Of a stretch of DNA of 32,168 nucleotides, positions 16,295 through 24,805 are shown in pieces. A model generated the notes under the pieces. It was given only the letters and a program-made list of their open reading frames with translations, searched no databases and was not told the origin of the DNA. The number at the start of each line of letters is the position of its first letter. Position 1 is the stretch's first letter. This stretch comes from Bacteroidales bacterium (lineage in GTDB: Bacteria; Bacteroidota; Bacteroidia; Bacteroidales; UBA932), in NCBI GenBank assembly GCA_016290835.1, contig JAEEVG010000029.1, positions 1 through 32,168 on the forward strand. Direction: 5' to 3'. The position numbers and the translations under genes are program-made.

Positions 16295-17499
16295 TATGCT
16301 TGCGATGTGTGAGAATAAAACAATGCCATTGCTTCTGGTAAACTGTGCTTTACAAGACTGAATCTAATGGGTGTATCATCGGCTGGATTGAAAGACGAAC
16401 AGGCCTTTTCGTGTTTTTGATAAACACAAATTGTGCAGGATCGATTATGCTGACACAAAGAACATTGCTCAAGATACTTTGTCCTACTCCGGTTATGCAG
16501 TTTTGCAATAAGCTCATAATCAAGAGAGACACCCTTATCAGTAACCAAGCCAAAAGCAAAATCGTGATGAATCCGTTCGCACGGGAGTACCTTGCCTCGG
16601 GCAGAGATGAACATCTTTTTTGCAAAGGGAAGACATGTTCCGGTGGGGAAGACCGACTTTATTGAACGGTCAAATAGTAGATCGTTGAAGTCACCAAAAT
16701 AATTCCCGCTTTTGTTTTGGAAATCTCGAAGGAAAGAGGAAAAGTATGGGGAAACATCTAAAGGGATGCAACTCGTATCTGGGATACCTGGGTGGGCGAT
16801 CTGACGGAATTTTTCCTTTTTGTCTTCGTTAAGGTCGGCAAGAGAAATGGGGGATATCTGGGGCTTTTTACCAAATTCGGTTTCACAAAAACGCCTAATC
16901 CCCTCATAGTCATTTCTATTGTTGAGAACCGCGTTAAAGGAAACACAATCGCGAAAGAAAACAGGATAACTCTTTCGTATTTGTTGGATATTCTTATATA
17001 CAGTGGGGAAAGAAGGATTGCCTTGTGCGTCTACACGATAACTGTCACCGATTTCATCCCCATCCAGACTAATCAGTAGATGAAAACCATACTTAACAAG
17101 AAACGAAAGATGCTTAGGAAGCAGAATCCCATTGGTGGTCATAGAATAAGTAATATGACGGTTGATTCTACTTTTATATCGCTCAACATAGTCTATAATT
17201 TGTTGAATCAAAGGAACATTTAGTAGCGGCTCTCCACCATAGAACCCGATGTTCAGTCGAAGAGGTGTTTGACGAAGAACATCATCATCCCATAGTTGAA
17301 ATAAATAATCCAAAGTCGTTTTAGCGGTATGGAAGTCCATTTTTTTGCCACTTCGGCCGCTACTTTTTGTATAGAGATCGGAGAAGGCACAATACTCACA
17401 ACAAAGATTGCAACCCTCGGTCACTTCGAAAACAAGATTCGGCAAAAAATTTAAATTGTAAATAATGTGATCTGGTTTTATTTCAGCATAATCCATCAT
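16294..17499 (-). CDS. Radical SAM/SPASM peptide maturase
   Basis: A 401-residue radical-SAM enzyme with the cluster motif CNLCCEYC (Cys30, Cys34, Cys37) and a C-terminal SPASM domain with seven cysteines (289, 307, 346, 349, 355, 358, 367) for auxiliary iron-sulfur clusters. FYGGEPLL near residue 110 is the usual GGE motif. It fits the GG-Bacteroidales peptide maturase family (TIGR04148). It probably modifies the Cys-rich core of the three precursors, for example by thioether formation, but the bond type is not visible from sequence. First gene of the operon; the ATG at 17499 is followed by a second ATG at 17496, and a good promoter lies directly upstream. Confidence 0.92.
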   Translation of the reverse strand: MMDYAEIKPDHIIYNLNFLPNLVFEVTEGCNLCCEYCAFSDLYTKSSGRSGKKMDFHTAKTTLDYLFQLWDDDVLRQTPLRLNIGFYGGEPLLNVPLIQQIIDYVERYKSRINRHITYSMTTNGILLPKHLSFLVKYGFHLLISLDGDEIGDSYRVDAQGNPSFPTVYKNIQQIRKSYPVFFRDCVSFNAVLNNRNDYEGIRRFCETEFGKKPQISPISLADLNEDKKEKFRQIAHPGIPDTSCIPLDVSPYFSSFLRDFQNKSGNYFGDFNDLLFDRSIKSVFPTGTCLPFAKKMFISARGKVLPCERIHHDFAFGLVTDKGVSLDYELIAKLHNRSRTKYLEQCSLCQHNRSCTICVYQKHEKACSSFNPADDTPIRFSLVKHSLPEAMALFYSHTSQA

Positions 17500-17503
17500 A
17501 TTA

Positions 17504-17535
17504 CAAAGTTAGTGCGCAGGAGTTTTTCCGGCAAA
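17504..17535 (-). promoter_or_regulatory. Promoter of the RiPP operon
   Basis: On the minus strand TTTG (17535-17532) and TAACTTTG (17511-17504) stand 20 nt apart, a full match to the Bacteroidota -33/-7 pattern. The predicted start of transcription is at or within a few bases of the maturase ATG, so the mRNA would be leaderless or nearly so. Confidence 0.65.
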
Positions 17536-17606
17536 AAAAACATCCTTACATCTACTTTTGTAAGTTGTTGATTACCAGTTTGCTGAATAATCTGCGACCT
17601 TACACT

Positions 17607-19175
17607 TCAGTTCGCGGATTTGCTGGAAAGATATTGCAGGTAGGATACTTTGTCGGGGGAGTCGCTTTTCCGGATGCGGTCGCGCAAGCGGGTGGCGCGG
17701 GTGTAGAGGGTCCCGGTGTTTTCGCCGAGGATGACGGCAATCGCGTTATAGGAGAGTCCCGCTACGACATAGGTCACGAAGGGGAAGTCTTTGGGGGAGA
17801 AGAGTTGTTCGTCCTGGTGCATCCTGGCCAGGAGCTGACGGCGTCCGGGATCGAGTTGGGCTTCAAACCGGGAGATGAAGGCGGGGTCTTCCCGGTAGCG
17901 GGCGAGCATAATGGAGAAATGCTTGAGCAGGCGCTCATTTTTGTTCAGGAAAGGCTGATCGTACACCTTGCAGAGCTCTTCCAGGATCAGGAACTTGGAG
18001 GATTCCCCGTCAGGACTCTTGTCGGTCAGCGCCTTCAGATCCCGGCGAAGTGACGCCTCGGCCTTTTTGGACCGCCATAGCAACAGGCCGGTGATGCCGA
18101 TCAGGATCAATGCGGCGATCAACGCCGGGAGATGGGTGTTCATGTCCTCTGGCTGATGGTTGAAAACCAGGGTATTGATCGTAGCCCTCCGGGTGGAGTC
18201 TTCGCGGGTCCGAAGCTCTTCGTGAAGGGTCAGGGCCCTGGCCGAGTCCCCGCGGTTTTTGCGAATCCTGTATTCTGCCTCCCGGACGAAGTCGCGGTCA
18301 TCCCGTGCGGTAAGGGAGACATATGCGCTGTCCAGCAGCCGGTCTGCCCGGTCGGGGTGCCCGAGAAGTTCCTCCGCAACGGCGGACAAGGCATAATCCT
18401 TACTATAAAAGGAACCAAATACATCCCGGAGGCGGGACAATTTGGAACGGGCGCTGTCCGGCTGGGGCGGGGTCATCCTCAAATACTGTCCCACTGTTTC
18501 CCGGAGTATGTCCTGCTGATATGCATAGTAGCCTTGTTCTTCTACATAGTGGAAGATACGGTCCAGGGCGGCCTCCGCCTGACGCCTTTTCCCGAGTTGG
18601 ATCCAGGCCTCGACCAGGCGGTTGCCTGTGGTCAGGAAATGCTCGTGGTCTCCGGCCAGGATAAAATAATTCTGGGCCTGGGACGCGTATTCGTAGGCTT
18701 GCTGGGGCAGTTCGGTCAACTGGTATAGAGATGCCATCCGCAGGTTGGACATGGCGGCATAGAACCAGTCCTCCTGCCGGGCGGCTTCTTCGCCGGAACG
18801 GGCCAGGAATGAATAGGCTTGGTCGTATCTTCCGGAGATCATCGCCTGGTCGCCGAGATAATACAGGACGATGTGCTGGAGATGTCTGGGCGGGTGTTTT
18901 GAGTACCAGTCTGCGTCCTGGGCTGTCAGGCCGGCCGAGGGGCCCTGGTCGAGGTGGCTCTTGTCCGATGCGATGGCGCTGAAGAGATGGTATTGAGCCT
19001 GGAGACGGGGAGGGCGGAGGGCGGTCGTGTCCACGGCCTGCAATAAGGTGAGCGCCGAGTCGGGGTGATCCTGGACGATGGCCTCAATCCGCCGCAAGCA
19101 GGTCTGCTGCCCGCAGGCGGCGAGCAGCAGCAGGGTCAGCAGGCCTGCGGACAGGTATGGGCGTCGGCGGGGCAT
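17607..19175 (-). CDS. TPR-transmembrane-HTH regulator, lipoprotein-type N-terminus
   Basis: A 522-residue protein with three parts. The N-terminus has a signal with lipobox LLAAC (Cys21). A long helical TPR-like region (about 30-340) follows, expected in the periplasm. One membrane helix lies at about 349-368. The cytosolic C-terminal part has a coiled region (370-460) and a LuxR/sigma-4-like helix-turn-helix near 471-502 (LSYNAIAVILGENTGTLYTR). This is the layout of Bacteroidota membrane-bound one-component regulators (DUF6377-like). It sits 6 bp after pyrC and 107 bp before the peptide operon on the same strand, so it is the best candidate to control that operon. Composition is GC-rich, unlike the operon. 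Confidence 0.82.
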   Translation of the reverse strand: MPRRRPYLSAGLLTLLLLAACGQQTCLRRIEAIVQDHPDSALTLLQAVDTTALRPPRLQAQYHLFSAIASDKSHLDQGPSAGLTAQDADWYSKHPPRHLQHIVLYYLGDQAMISGRYDQAYSFLARSGEEAARQEDWFYAAMSNLRMASLYQLTELPQQAYEYASQAQNYFILAGDHEHFLTTGNRLVEAWIQLGKRRQAEAALDRIFHYVEEQGYYAYQQDILRETVGQYLRMTPPQPDSARSKLSRLRDVFGSFYSKDYALSAVAEELLGHPDRADRLLDSAYVSLTARDDRDFVREAEYRIRKNRGDSARALTLHEELRTREDSTRRATINTLVFNHQPEDMNTHLPALIAALILIGITGLLLWRSKKAEASLRRDLKALTDKSPDGESSKFLILEELCKVYDQPFLNKNERLLKHFSIMLARYREDPAFISRFEAQLDPGRRQLLARMHQDEQLFSPKDFPFVTYVVAGLSYNAIAVILGENTGTLYTRATRLRDRIRKSDSPDKVSYLQYLSSKSAN

Positions 19176-19181
19176 CGGATT

Positions 19182-20447
19182 TCAGGCTTTCCAGACAGCT
19201 TGTCCGTCCTTGAGGGTGAGGACGATGCGGCTGCGGACCGGTTTGCCGGCGAAGGGGGTGGAGCGCCCTTTGGAGAGGAAATCCGCGGGGTCGATGGTCC
19301 AGGCGGCGTCAGGATCGATCACGGTGAGGTCGGCCCGCTCCCCAGGCCGGAGGCCGCCGTCCAGGCGGAAAATCCGGCGGGGGCCCTCCGTCAGGGCCTC
19401 GATGATGCGCTCCAAGGACACTTCTCCCGTCAGCACCAGGTCGGTATAGAGCACCGGGAAGGCGGTTTCCAGCCCCACGATGCCCATCGCGCTGCCCGCC
19501 AGGCCGCGCGCCTTCTCCTCGGCGCTGTGCGGAGCGTGATCGGTCGCGATGGCGTCGATGGTGCCGTCGCGCAGGCCTTCGATCAGGGCCTGCCGGTCCG
19601 CTGCACTGCGCAGCGGGGGATTCATCTTGAAGCGGCCGTCCTCCTGCAGGTCGTCCTCGCAGAGGCATAGGTAGTGGGGAGCGGTCTCGCAGCTGACGCG
19701 GACCCCATGCGCCTTGGCGGCGCGGATCAGCGCTACGCTCTCCGCACAGGAAATGTGGCAGACGTGATAGCGGCAGCGGGCCTGGTCCGCGAGGGCGAGG
19801 TCGCGCCGGATCTGCCCCCATTCGCTCTCGGAGCAGATGCCGCGGTGGCCGTGGGCGGCGGCGTAGCGCCCGTCGTGGATGTAGCCTCCGTGCAGCAGCG
19901 AGTTGTCCTCGCAGTGCGCGGCGAGGATGACATCCTCCCGGGCGGCGGCTTCCATCGCCTCGCGCATCATTTCCTCGCGCTGGACCCCGCTGCCGTCGTC
20001 GGAGAAGGCGGCGCAGCGCCCCTTGAGGGCGGCGAAGTCCACCAGTTCCAGGCCCTTGCGGCCGCGGGTGATGGCGGCGTAGGGGAGAACCTCGATGCAG
20101 GCATCGGCATCGATGATCCGCTGTTCGAGGGCGAGGGACTCCGGGCTGTCGGGCACGGGGTCGAGGTTTGGCATCGCGCAGACGGTGGTGTAGCCCCCGT
20201 GCGCGGCGGCCAGCGATCCGGTGCGGATGGTCTCCTTGTAACTTTGGCCGGGTTCGCGGAAATGCACGTGGATATCGACGAAGCCGGCACTGATCAGTTT
20301 CCCTGAGCAGTCGATGACCTCCGCCCCGGAGGCATAGGCGATGTCGGGTCCGATGGCGGCGATGCGGCCATCCCGGACCAGCACGTCAGCGCGGCGGCGT
20401 CCGCCGCCGTCGACCAAGGTTCCTCCTTTGAGCAATAAATCCGTCAT
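19182..20447 (-). CDS. pyrC: Dihydroorotase
   Basis: Third step of UMP synthesis: carbamoyl aspartate to dihydroorotate. The 421-residue class I amidohydrolase shows metal ligands in DIHVHFREPG (His60, His62), AAHCEDN, YHVCHISC and ATDHAPHS, and the substrate motif MPNLDPVPD. The start is placed at the ATG at 20447 (protein begins MTDLLLKGG). The frame stays open farther upstream, but that part only mirrors purE on the other strand. A -7-like box lies just upstream. It is apart from the other pyr genes, which are about 13 kb away, and divergent from the purine operon. Confidence 0.95.
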   Translation of the reverse strand: MTDLLLKGGTLVDGGGRRRADVLVRDGRIAAIGPDIAYASGAEVIDCSGKLISAGFVDIHVHFREPGQSYKETIRTGSLAAAHGGYTTVCAMPNLDPVPDSPESLALEQRIIDADACIEVLPYAAITRGRKGLELVDFAALKGRCAAFSDDGSGVQREEMMREAMEAAAREDVILAAHCEDNSLLHGGYIHDGRYAAAHGHRGICSESEWGQIRRDLALADQARCRYHVCHISCAESVALIRAAKAHGVRVSCETAPHYLCLCEDDLQEDGRFKMNPPLRSAADRQALIEGLRDGTIDAIATDHAPHSAEEKARGLAGSAMGIVGLETAFPVLYTDLVLTGEVSLERIIEALTEGPRRIFRLDGGLRPGERADLTVIDPDAAWTIDPADFLSKGRSTPFAGKPVRSRIVLTLKDGQAVWKA

Positions 20448-20455
20448 GACAGCTA

Positions 20456-20463
20456 CAAAAATA
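20456..20463 (-). promoter_or_regulatory. -7 box for pyrC
   Basis: Minus-strand TATTTTTG matches TAnnTTTG and lies 8 bases before the pyrC ATG. A matching TTTG at the usual distance is not seen, so the promoter is tentative. Confidence 0.4.
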
Positions 20464-20491
20464 ATAAAAATAATGGCTCCTATACGGTAAG

Positions 20492-20524
20492 TTATCAACA
20501 AGGAAAGTTGAAAACTGTGGAAAA
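20492..20524. promoter_or_regulatory. Cluster of three DnaA-box-like 9-mers
   Basis: TTATCAACA (20492-20500), AGTTGAAAA (20506-20514, reverse TTTTCAACT) and TGTGGAAAA (20516-20524, reverse TTTTCCACA) are each one to three changes from TTATCCACA. An AT-only stretch lies at 20456-20473. Genes run away from this point on both sides. Confidence 0.4.
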
Positions 20525-20530
20525 CTTGTC

Positions 20531-20561
20531 TTGCAAGGGGCGCGTGATTGTTGTAAATTTG
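20531..20561 (+). promoter_or_regulatory. Promoter of the purine operon
   Basis: CTTG-type -33 (TTG at 20531-20533) and a perfect -7 TAAATTTG (20554-20561) are 20 nt apart, close to the Bacteroidota pattern. Predicted transcription start is about 20567, some 14 nt before the purE ATG. No riboswitch would fit in this short leader. Confidence 0.65.
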
Positions 20562-20580
20562 CAATCTATACGGTTTGAAT

Positions 20581-21048
20581 ATGAAAGTCAGCATTATCAT
20601 GGGATCCAAGAGCGACTGGGATGTAATGTCAGCCGCCTGCGAGACCCTCGACCAGTTCGGGGTTCCGTATGAGAAGAAGGTCATCAGCGCCCACCGCACC
20701 CCGCAGTTCTTCTGCGAATACATGGCCGGGGCCCGCGACCGCGGCGTGAACATCGTCATCGCCGGTGCGGGCGGCGCCGCCCACCTGCCGGGCATGGCCG
20801 CCGCGCTTACTTCGCTCCCGGTAATCGGCATTCCGATCCGGAGCAAGGCCCTGAACGGACTCGATTCATTGCTCTCCATCGTCCAGATGCCCTCGGGCAT
20901 CCCCGTCGCGACGATGGCCATCGACGGGGCGAAGAACGCCGCCCTCTATGCTGTCTCCATCCTCGCCCTGCAGGATCCCGCCCTGGCGGCCCGCTACGAG
21001 GAATTCCGCAGAAAACAGGCCGAGAAAGTCCTCCAAACCGAGTTGTAA
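20581..21048 (+). CDS. purE: N5-carboxyaminoimidazole ribonucleotide mutase
   Basis: The 155-residue protein has the class I PurE motifs [17 protein letters not shown] and [12 protein letters not shown], then [20 protein letters not shown]. It moves the carboxyl group of N5-CAIR to give CAIR. Class I enzymes normally work with PurK, which is not in this window. The ATG at 20581 is preferred over a TTG six bases earlier. First gene of the purine operon; purL starts 3 bp after its stop. Confidence 0.95.
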   Translation: MKVSIIMGSKSDWDVMSAACETLDQFGVPYEKKVISAHRTPQFFCEYMAGARDRGVNIVIAGAGGAAHLPGMAAALTSLPVIGIPIRSKALNGLDSLLSIVQMPSGIPVATMAIDGAKNAALYAVSILALQDPALAARYEEFRRKQAEKVLQTEL

Positions 21049-21051
21049 GCC

Positions 21052-24000
21052 ATGAATGCCCACCGCATTTACGTAGAAAAATACGCGGAATACCAAGTCG
21101 AGGCCCGGAGCCTCAAGAACGAGTTCAACGAAAACCTTTCGCTCTCCCTGCGCAGCCTGCGGCTGCTGAATGTCTACGATCTGTTCGGATTCTCCGCCGA
21201 GTTGCTGGAGAAGTGCCGCTATACCGTCTTCGGTGAAGTGGTGACCGACCTCGTCTCGGACGAGTGTCCGCTCGAAGGCAAGAAATACCTGGCCGTCGAA
21301 TACATCCCCGGCCAGTTCGACCAGCGGGCCTCTTCGGCCCTGGACTGCGTCCACCTGATCGACCCCGGGGCCGAGGTGCAGATCCGCTCGTCCCGCCTGT
21401 TAATCTTCGATGACGACCTATCCGAAGAAGATCTCGCCGCCATCCGCCACTACTTCATCAACGTGGTGGAGTCCCGTCCGAAGGACCTGGGGCGCCTGCA
21501 GCCGGAGGGCAAGGCGGAAGTGAAGCCGCTGGAGGACCTGACGGGTTTCACGCAGATGCCGCGCTCCGCTTACGCCGCCTTCTGCAAGCAGTGGGGCCTG
21601 GCGATGAACACCGACGACCTGGACGAGGTGGTGCGCTATTTCACCCGCGAGGGCCGCGATCCTTCCGAGACGGAGCTGCGCATCCTCGACACCTATTGGA
21701 GCGACCACTGCCGCCACACGACCTTCACTACCGAACTGACCGAGGTCCGGGTGGACGACTCTTTCGCCAAGGCGGAGATCGAGGCGGCCTACGGCGAATT
21801 CCTGGACGCCCGCAAGGAGCTGGGCCGGGAGAACCGGAGCCTCTGCCTGATGGAACTCGCCACGATCGGGGCCCGCGTGCTGCGCAAGCGCGGCTTGCTG
21901 GAGGACCTCGAGCAGAGCGAGGAGAACAATGCCTGCAGCATCTTCGTGGACGTGGAAGTGGACGGCAAGCCCGAACGCTGGCTGCTGATGTTCAAGAACG
22001 AGACGCACAACCATCCCACGGAGATCGAGCCTTTCGGCGGGGCCGCCACCTGTCTGGGAGGCGCCATCCGCGACCCGCTCTCCGGCCGCGCCTACGTCTA
22101 TCAGGCGATGCGCGTGACGGGCGCCGGCGACATCAACGCCGCCGTGGCGGACACCCTGCCGGGCAAGCTCCCGCAGCGGATGATCAGCCGCAAGGCCGCC
22201 GCCGGCTACTCCAGCTACGGCAACCAGATCGGCCTCGCCACCACGCACGTGCGGGAGATATACCATCCCGGCTATACCGCCAAACGCCTGGAAGTGGGTG
22301 CGGTGGTGGGCGCCGTCAAGGCGGAGAACGTCCGCCGCGAGAGCCCCGCACCGGGCGACGTGATCCTGCTGCTGGGCGGCCGTACGGGCCGCGACGGCAT
22401 CGGCGGCGCCACGGGCTCTTCCAAGGAGCACACGGGTGCTTCGCTGGAGACCTGCGGCAGCGAGGTCCAGAAGGGCAACGCCCCCGAGGAGCGCAAACTC
22501 CAGCGGCTCTTCCGCCGTCCGGAGGTGACGCGCCTGATCAAGAAATCCAACGACTTCGGCGCGGGTGGCGTGAGCGTCGCCATCGGCGAACTGGCGCCCG
22601 GCCTGGACATCTGGCTGGACCGCGTGCCCGTCAAATACAGCGGCTTGAACGCCACCGAACTGGCCATCAGCGAGTCCCAGGAGCGCATGGCCGTGGTGGT
22701 GGAGGCGAAGGACCGCGAGGCCTTCGAGGCTTTCTGCGGCAGCGAGAACGTCGAGGTGACCCACGTCGCCTCGGTGACGGACCGCGGCCGGATGCGGATG
22801 TTCTTCCACGGATCGACCGTGGCCGACCTCTCCCGCGAGTTCATCGACAGCGCCGGCGCGAAGCATTACGCCAAGGCGGCCGTGGCCGCGGTCGAGGACA
22901 TCGATCCGTTCCGCCGCGAACCGGCGGGACAGACGCTCAAGGAGAAGATGGTCGCGACCCTGTCCGACCCCAACGTGGCCTCCCAGAAAGGCCTCGTGGA
23001 GATGTTCGACTCCACCATCGGCCGCTCCACCGTGCTGATGCCCTACGGCGGCGCCCTGCAGGCCACGGAGACCCAGGTCTCCGTCCAGAAGCTTCCTGCG
23101 GACGGCTATACCGACACCGCCAGCATGATGGCCTTCGGCTATGATCCCTTCCTGACCAGCTGGAGCCCCTTCCACGGGGCCGCGTACGCCGTGGTGGACG
23201 CCTGCACCAAGGTGGTGGCCGCGGGTGGGGAATGGTCCGGGATGCGATTCTCCTACCAGGAATATTTCGAGCGGATGAGCGCCGATCCCCATAGCTGGGG
23301 CAAGCCCCTGTCCGCCCTGCTCGGCGCCCTCAAGATGCAGCTCGCCCTGGGCCTCCCGTCCATCGGCGGCAAGGATTCGATGAGCGGCACCTTTGAACAT
23401 ATAAGCGTGCCGCCCACCCTGATCGCCTTCGGCATCACCACGGTGGACGCCCGCCGGGTGATCTCCCCGGAACTCAAGTGGGAGGGCAACAAGCTCTATC
23501 TCATCAAACATACCCCGCTGGCCGACCGGATGCCGGATATTCCGCAGCTCAAGGCCAACTGGGACTTCGTGCACGCGCAGATCGCCGCGGGCCGCATCGT
23601 GTCGGCCTGGGCCCTGGGCCGCGGCGGCGTGGCGGAAGGCCTCGCCAAGATGTCTTTCGGCAACCAGTTCGGCGTCAATGTCCGCGCCGACGAGCGTACG
23701 CTCTTCGACCTGGGCTACGGTTCCATCCTCGTGGAGGCGGAAGGGGAGCTGGACTTCCCGCAGGCCGTCCTGCTCGGGGAAGTGACCGACGGCGAAGACG
23801 GTGTGCTGCACCTCTGCGGCGAGCGCATCTCGATCGACCGCCTGATGGAGGCGAACGCCGGCAAGTATGCCAAGGTGTTCCCGCCCAAGGTGCCCGCCGC
23901 CCATCCGGATTTGCCCGGCTTCGCCCGCAAGATCGCCCGGCCCGAGACCAAGTACGAATCGCCCCGCTGGAAGGGCGCGCCCGTGGATAAGCCGCTGGTA

Positions 24001-24795
24001 TATATTCCTGTCTTCCCGGGCACCAACTGCGACTACGACACCGCCAAGGCCTTCCGCAAGGCGGGCGCCGAGGTGTGCTTCGGTGTGTTCCGCAACCTCA
24101 CCGGCGCCGACGTGCTCCGCTCCATCGACGAGATGGCGGCCGCGATCGACCGCTGCCAGGTACTGATGCTCGCGGGCGGTTTCTCCGCCGGCGACGAGCC
24201 CGACGGCAGCGGCAAGTTCATCGCCAATGTGCTGGGCAACGCCCGCATCACCGAGGCCATTCACGCCCTGCTGGACCGCGGCGGCCTCATCCTGGGCATC
24301 TGCAACGGCTTCCAGGCCCTGGTCAAGAGCGGCCTGCTTCCGTACGGCCGCCTGGGCCTGGTGAGCAAGGATTCCCCGACCCTGTTCCGCAACGACGTCA
24401 ACCGCCACATCTCCCAGATGGCGACCACGCGGGTCAGCACGACCCGCTCGCCCTGGCTCGCGGGCCTGTCCGCGGGCGAGCTGCACACCATTGCCGTCAG
24501 CCACGGCGAGGGCAAGTTCATGGTCCGCGAGGACCTGGCGAAGGAGCTCTTCGCGCGGGGGCAGGTGGCCTTCCAGTATGTCGATCCCTTCTCCGAGGAG
24601 GTCACGATGGAGGCGCCCTACAACCCCAACGGCTCCTACTACGCCATCGAGGGCATCATCAGCCCGGACGGCCAGATCCTCGGGAAGATGGGCCACACCG
24701 AGCGCTGGGAGAGCGGCTTGTTCAAGAACATCGAGGAGGAACTCTACCAGCCGCTCTTCGACAACGCTGTTCGTTACTTCAAGAAAACCAGTTAG
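21052..24795 (+). CDS. purL: Phosphoribosylformylglycinamidine synthase, long fused form
   Basis: A 1247-residue single-chain FGAM synthase. It has an N-terminal PurS-like part, a linker, and two AIR-synthase-like halves with the ATP site (FKNETHNHPTEIEPFGGAAT). The C-terminal glutaminase domain holds nucleophile Cys1084 in LGICNGFQ and His1215/Glu1217 in GHTERW. All parts needed to make ammonia from glutamine and pass it to FGAR are present. Size is slightly shorter than the enteric enzyme (about 1295). It replaces the separate PurS, PurQ and PurL of Gram-positive bacteria. The long minus-strand frame across this gene is a codon-bias shadow. Confidence 0.97.
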   Translation: MNAHRIYVEKYAEYQVEARSLKNEFNENLSLSLRSLRLLNVYDLFGFSAELLEKCRYTVFGEVVTDLVSDECPLEGKKYLAVEYIPGQFDQRASSALDCVHLIDPGAEVQIRSSRLLIFDDDLSEEDLAAIRHYFINVVESRPKDLGRLQPEGKAEVKPLEDLTGFTQMPRSAYAAFCKQWGLAMNTDDLDEVVRYFTREGRDPSETELRILDTYWSDHCRHTTFTTELTEVRVDDSFAKAEIEAAYGEFLDARKELGRENRSLCLMELATIGARVLRKRGLLEDLEQSEENNACSIFVDVEVDGKPERWLLMFKNETHNHPTEIEPFGGAATCLGGAIRDPLSGRAYVYQAMRVTGAGDINAAVADTLPGKLPQRMISRKAAAGYSSYGNQIGLATTHVREIYHPGYTAKRLEVGAVVGAVKAENVRRESPAPGDVILLLGGRTGRDGIGGATGSSKEHTGASLETCGSEVQKGNAPEERKLQRLFRRPEVTRLIKKSNDFGAGGVSVAIGELAPGLDIWLDRVPVKYSGLNATELAISESQERMAVVVEAKDREAFEAFCGSENVEVTHVASVTDRGRMRMFFHGSTVADLSREFIDSAGAKHYAKAAVAAVEDIDPFRREPAGQTLKEKMVATLSDPNVASQKGLVEMFDSTIGRSTVLMPYGGALQATETQVSVQKLPADGYTDTASMMAFGYDPFLTSWSPFHGAAYAVVDACTKVVAAGGEWSGMRFSYQEYFERMSADPHSWGKPLSALLGALKMQLALGLPSIGGKDSMSGTFEHISVPPTLIAFGITTVDARRVISPELKWEGNKLYLIKHTPLADRMPDIPQLKANWDFVHAQIAAGRIVSAWALGRGGVAEGLAKMSFGNQFGVNVRADERTLFDLGYGSILVEAEGELDFPQAVLLGEVTDGEDGVLHLCGERISIDRLMEANAGKYAKVFPPKVPAAHPDLPGFARKIARPETKYESPRWKGAPVDKPLVYIPVFPGTNCDYDTAKAFRKAGAEVCFGVFRNLTGADVLRSIDEMAAAIDRCQVLMLAGGFSAGDEPDGSGKFIANVLGNARITEAIHALLDRGGLILGICNGFQALVKSGLLPYGRLGLVSKDSPTLFRNDVNRHISQMATTRVSTTRSPWLAGLSAGELHTIAVSHGEGKFMVREDLAKELFARGQVAFQYVDPFSEEVTMEAPYNPNGSYYAIEGIISPDGQILGKMGHTERWESGLFKNIEEELYQPLFDNAVRYFKKTS

Positions 24796-24805
24796 TTAGT
24801 ATGAT

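Noticed and set aside
20448-20921. N-terminal extension of dihydroorotase across purE
   Set aside because: The extra residues mirror purE on the other strand. Family alignment starts at MTDLLLKGG (20447).
21418-24696. Minus-strand ORF of 1092 codons opposite purL
   Set aside because: purL is unmistakable on the plus strand. The opposite frame is open only because of strong GC codon bias, and its translation is low-complexity with no motif.
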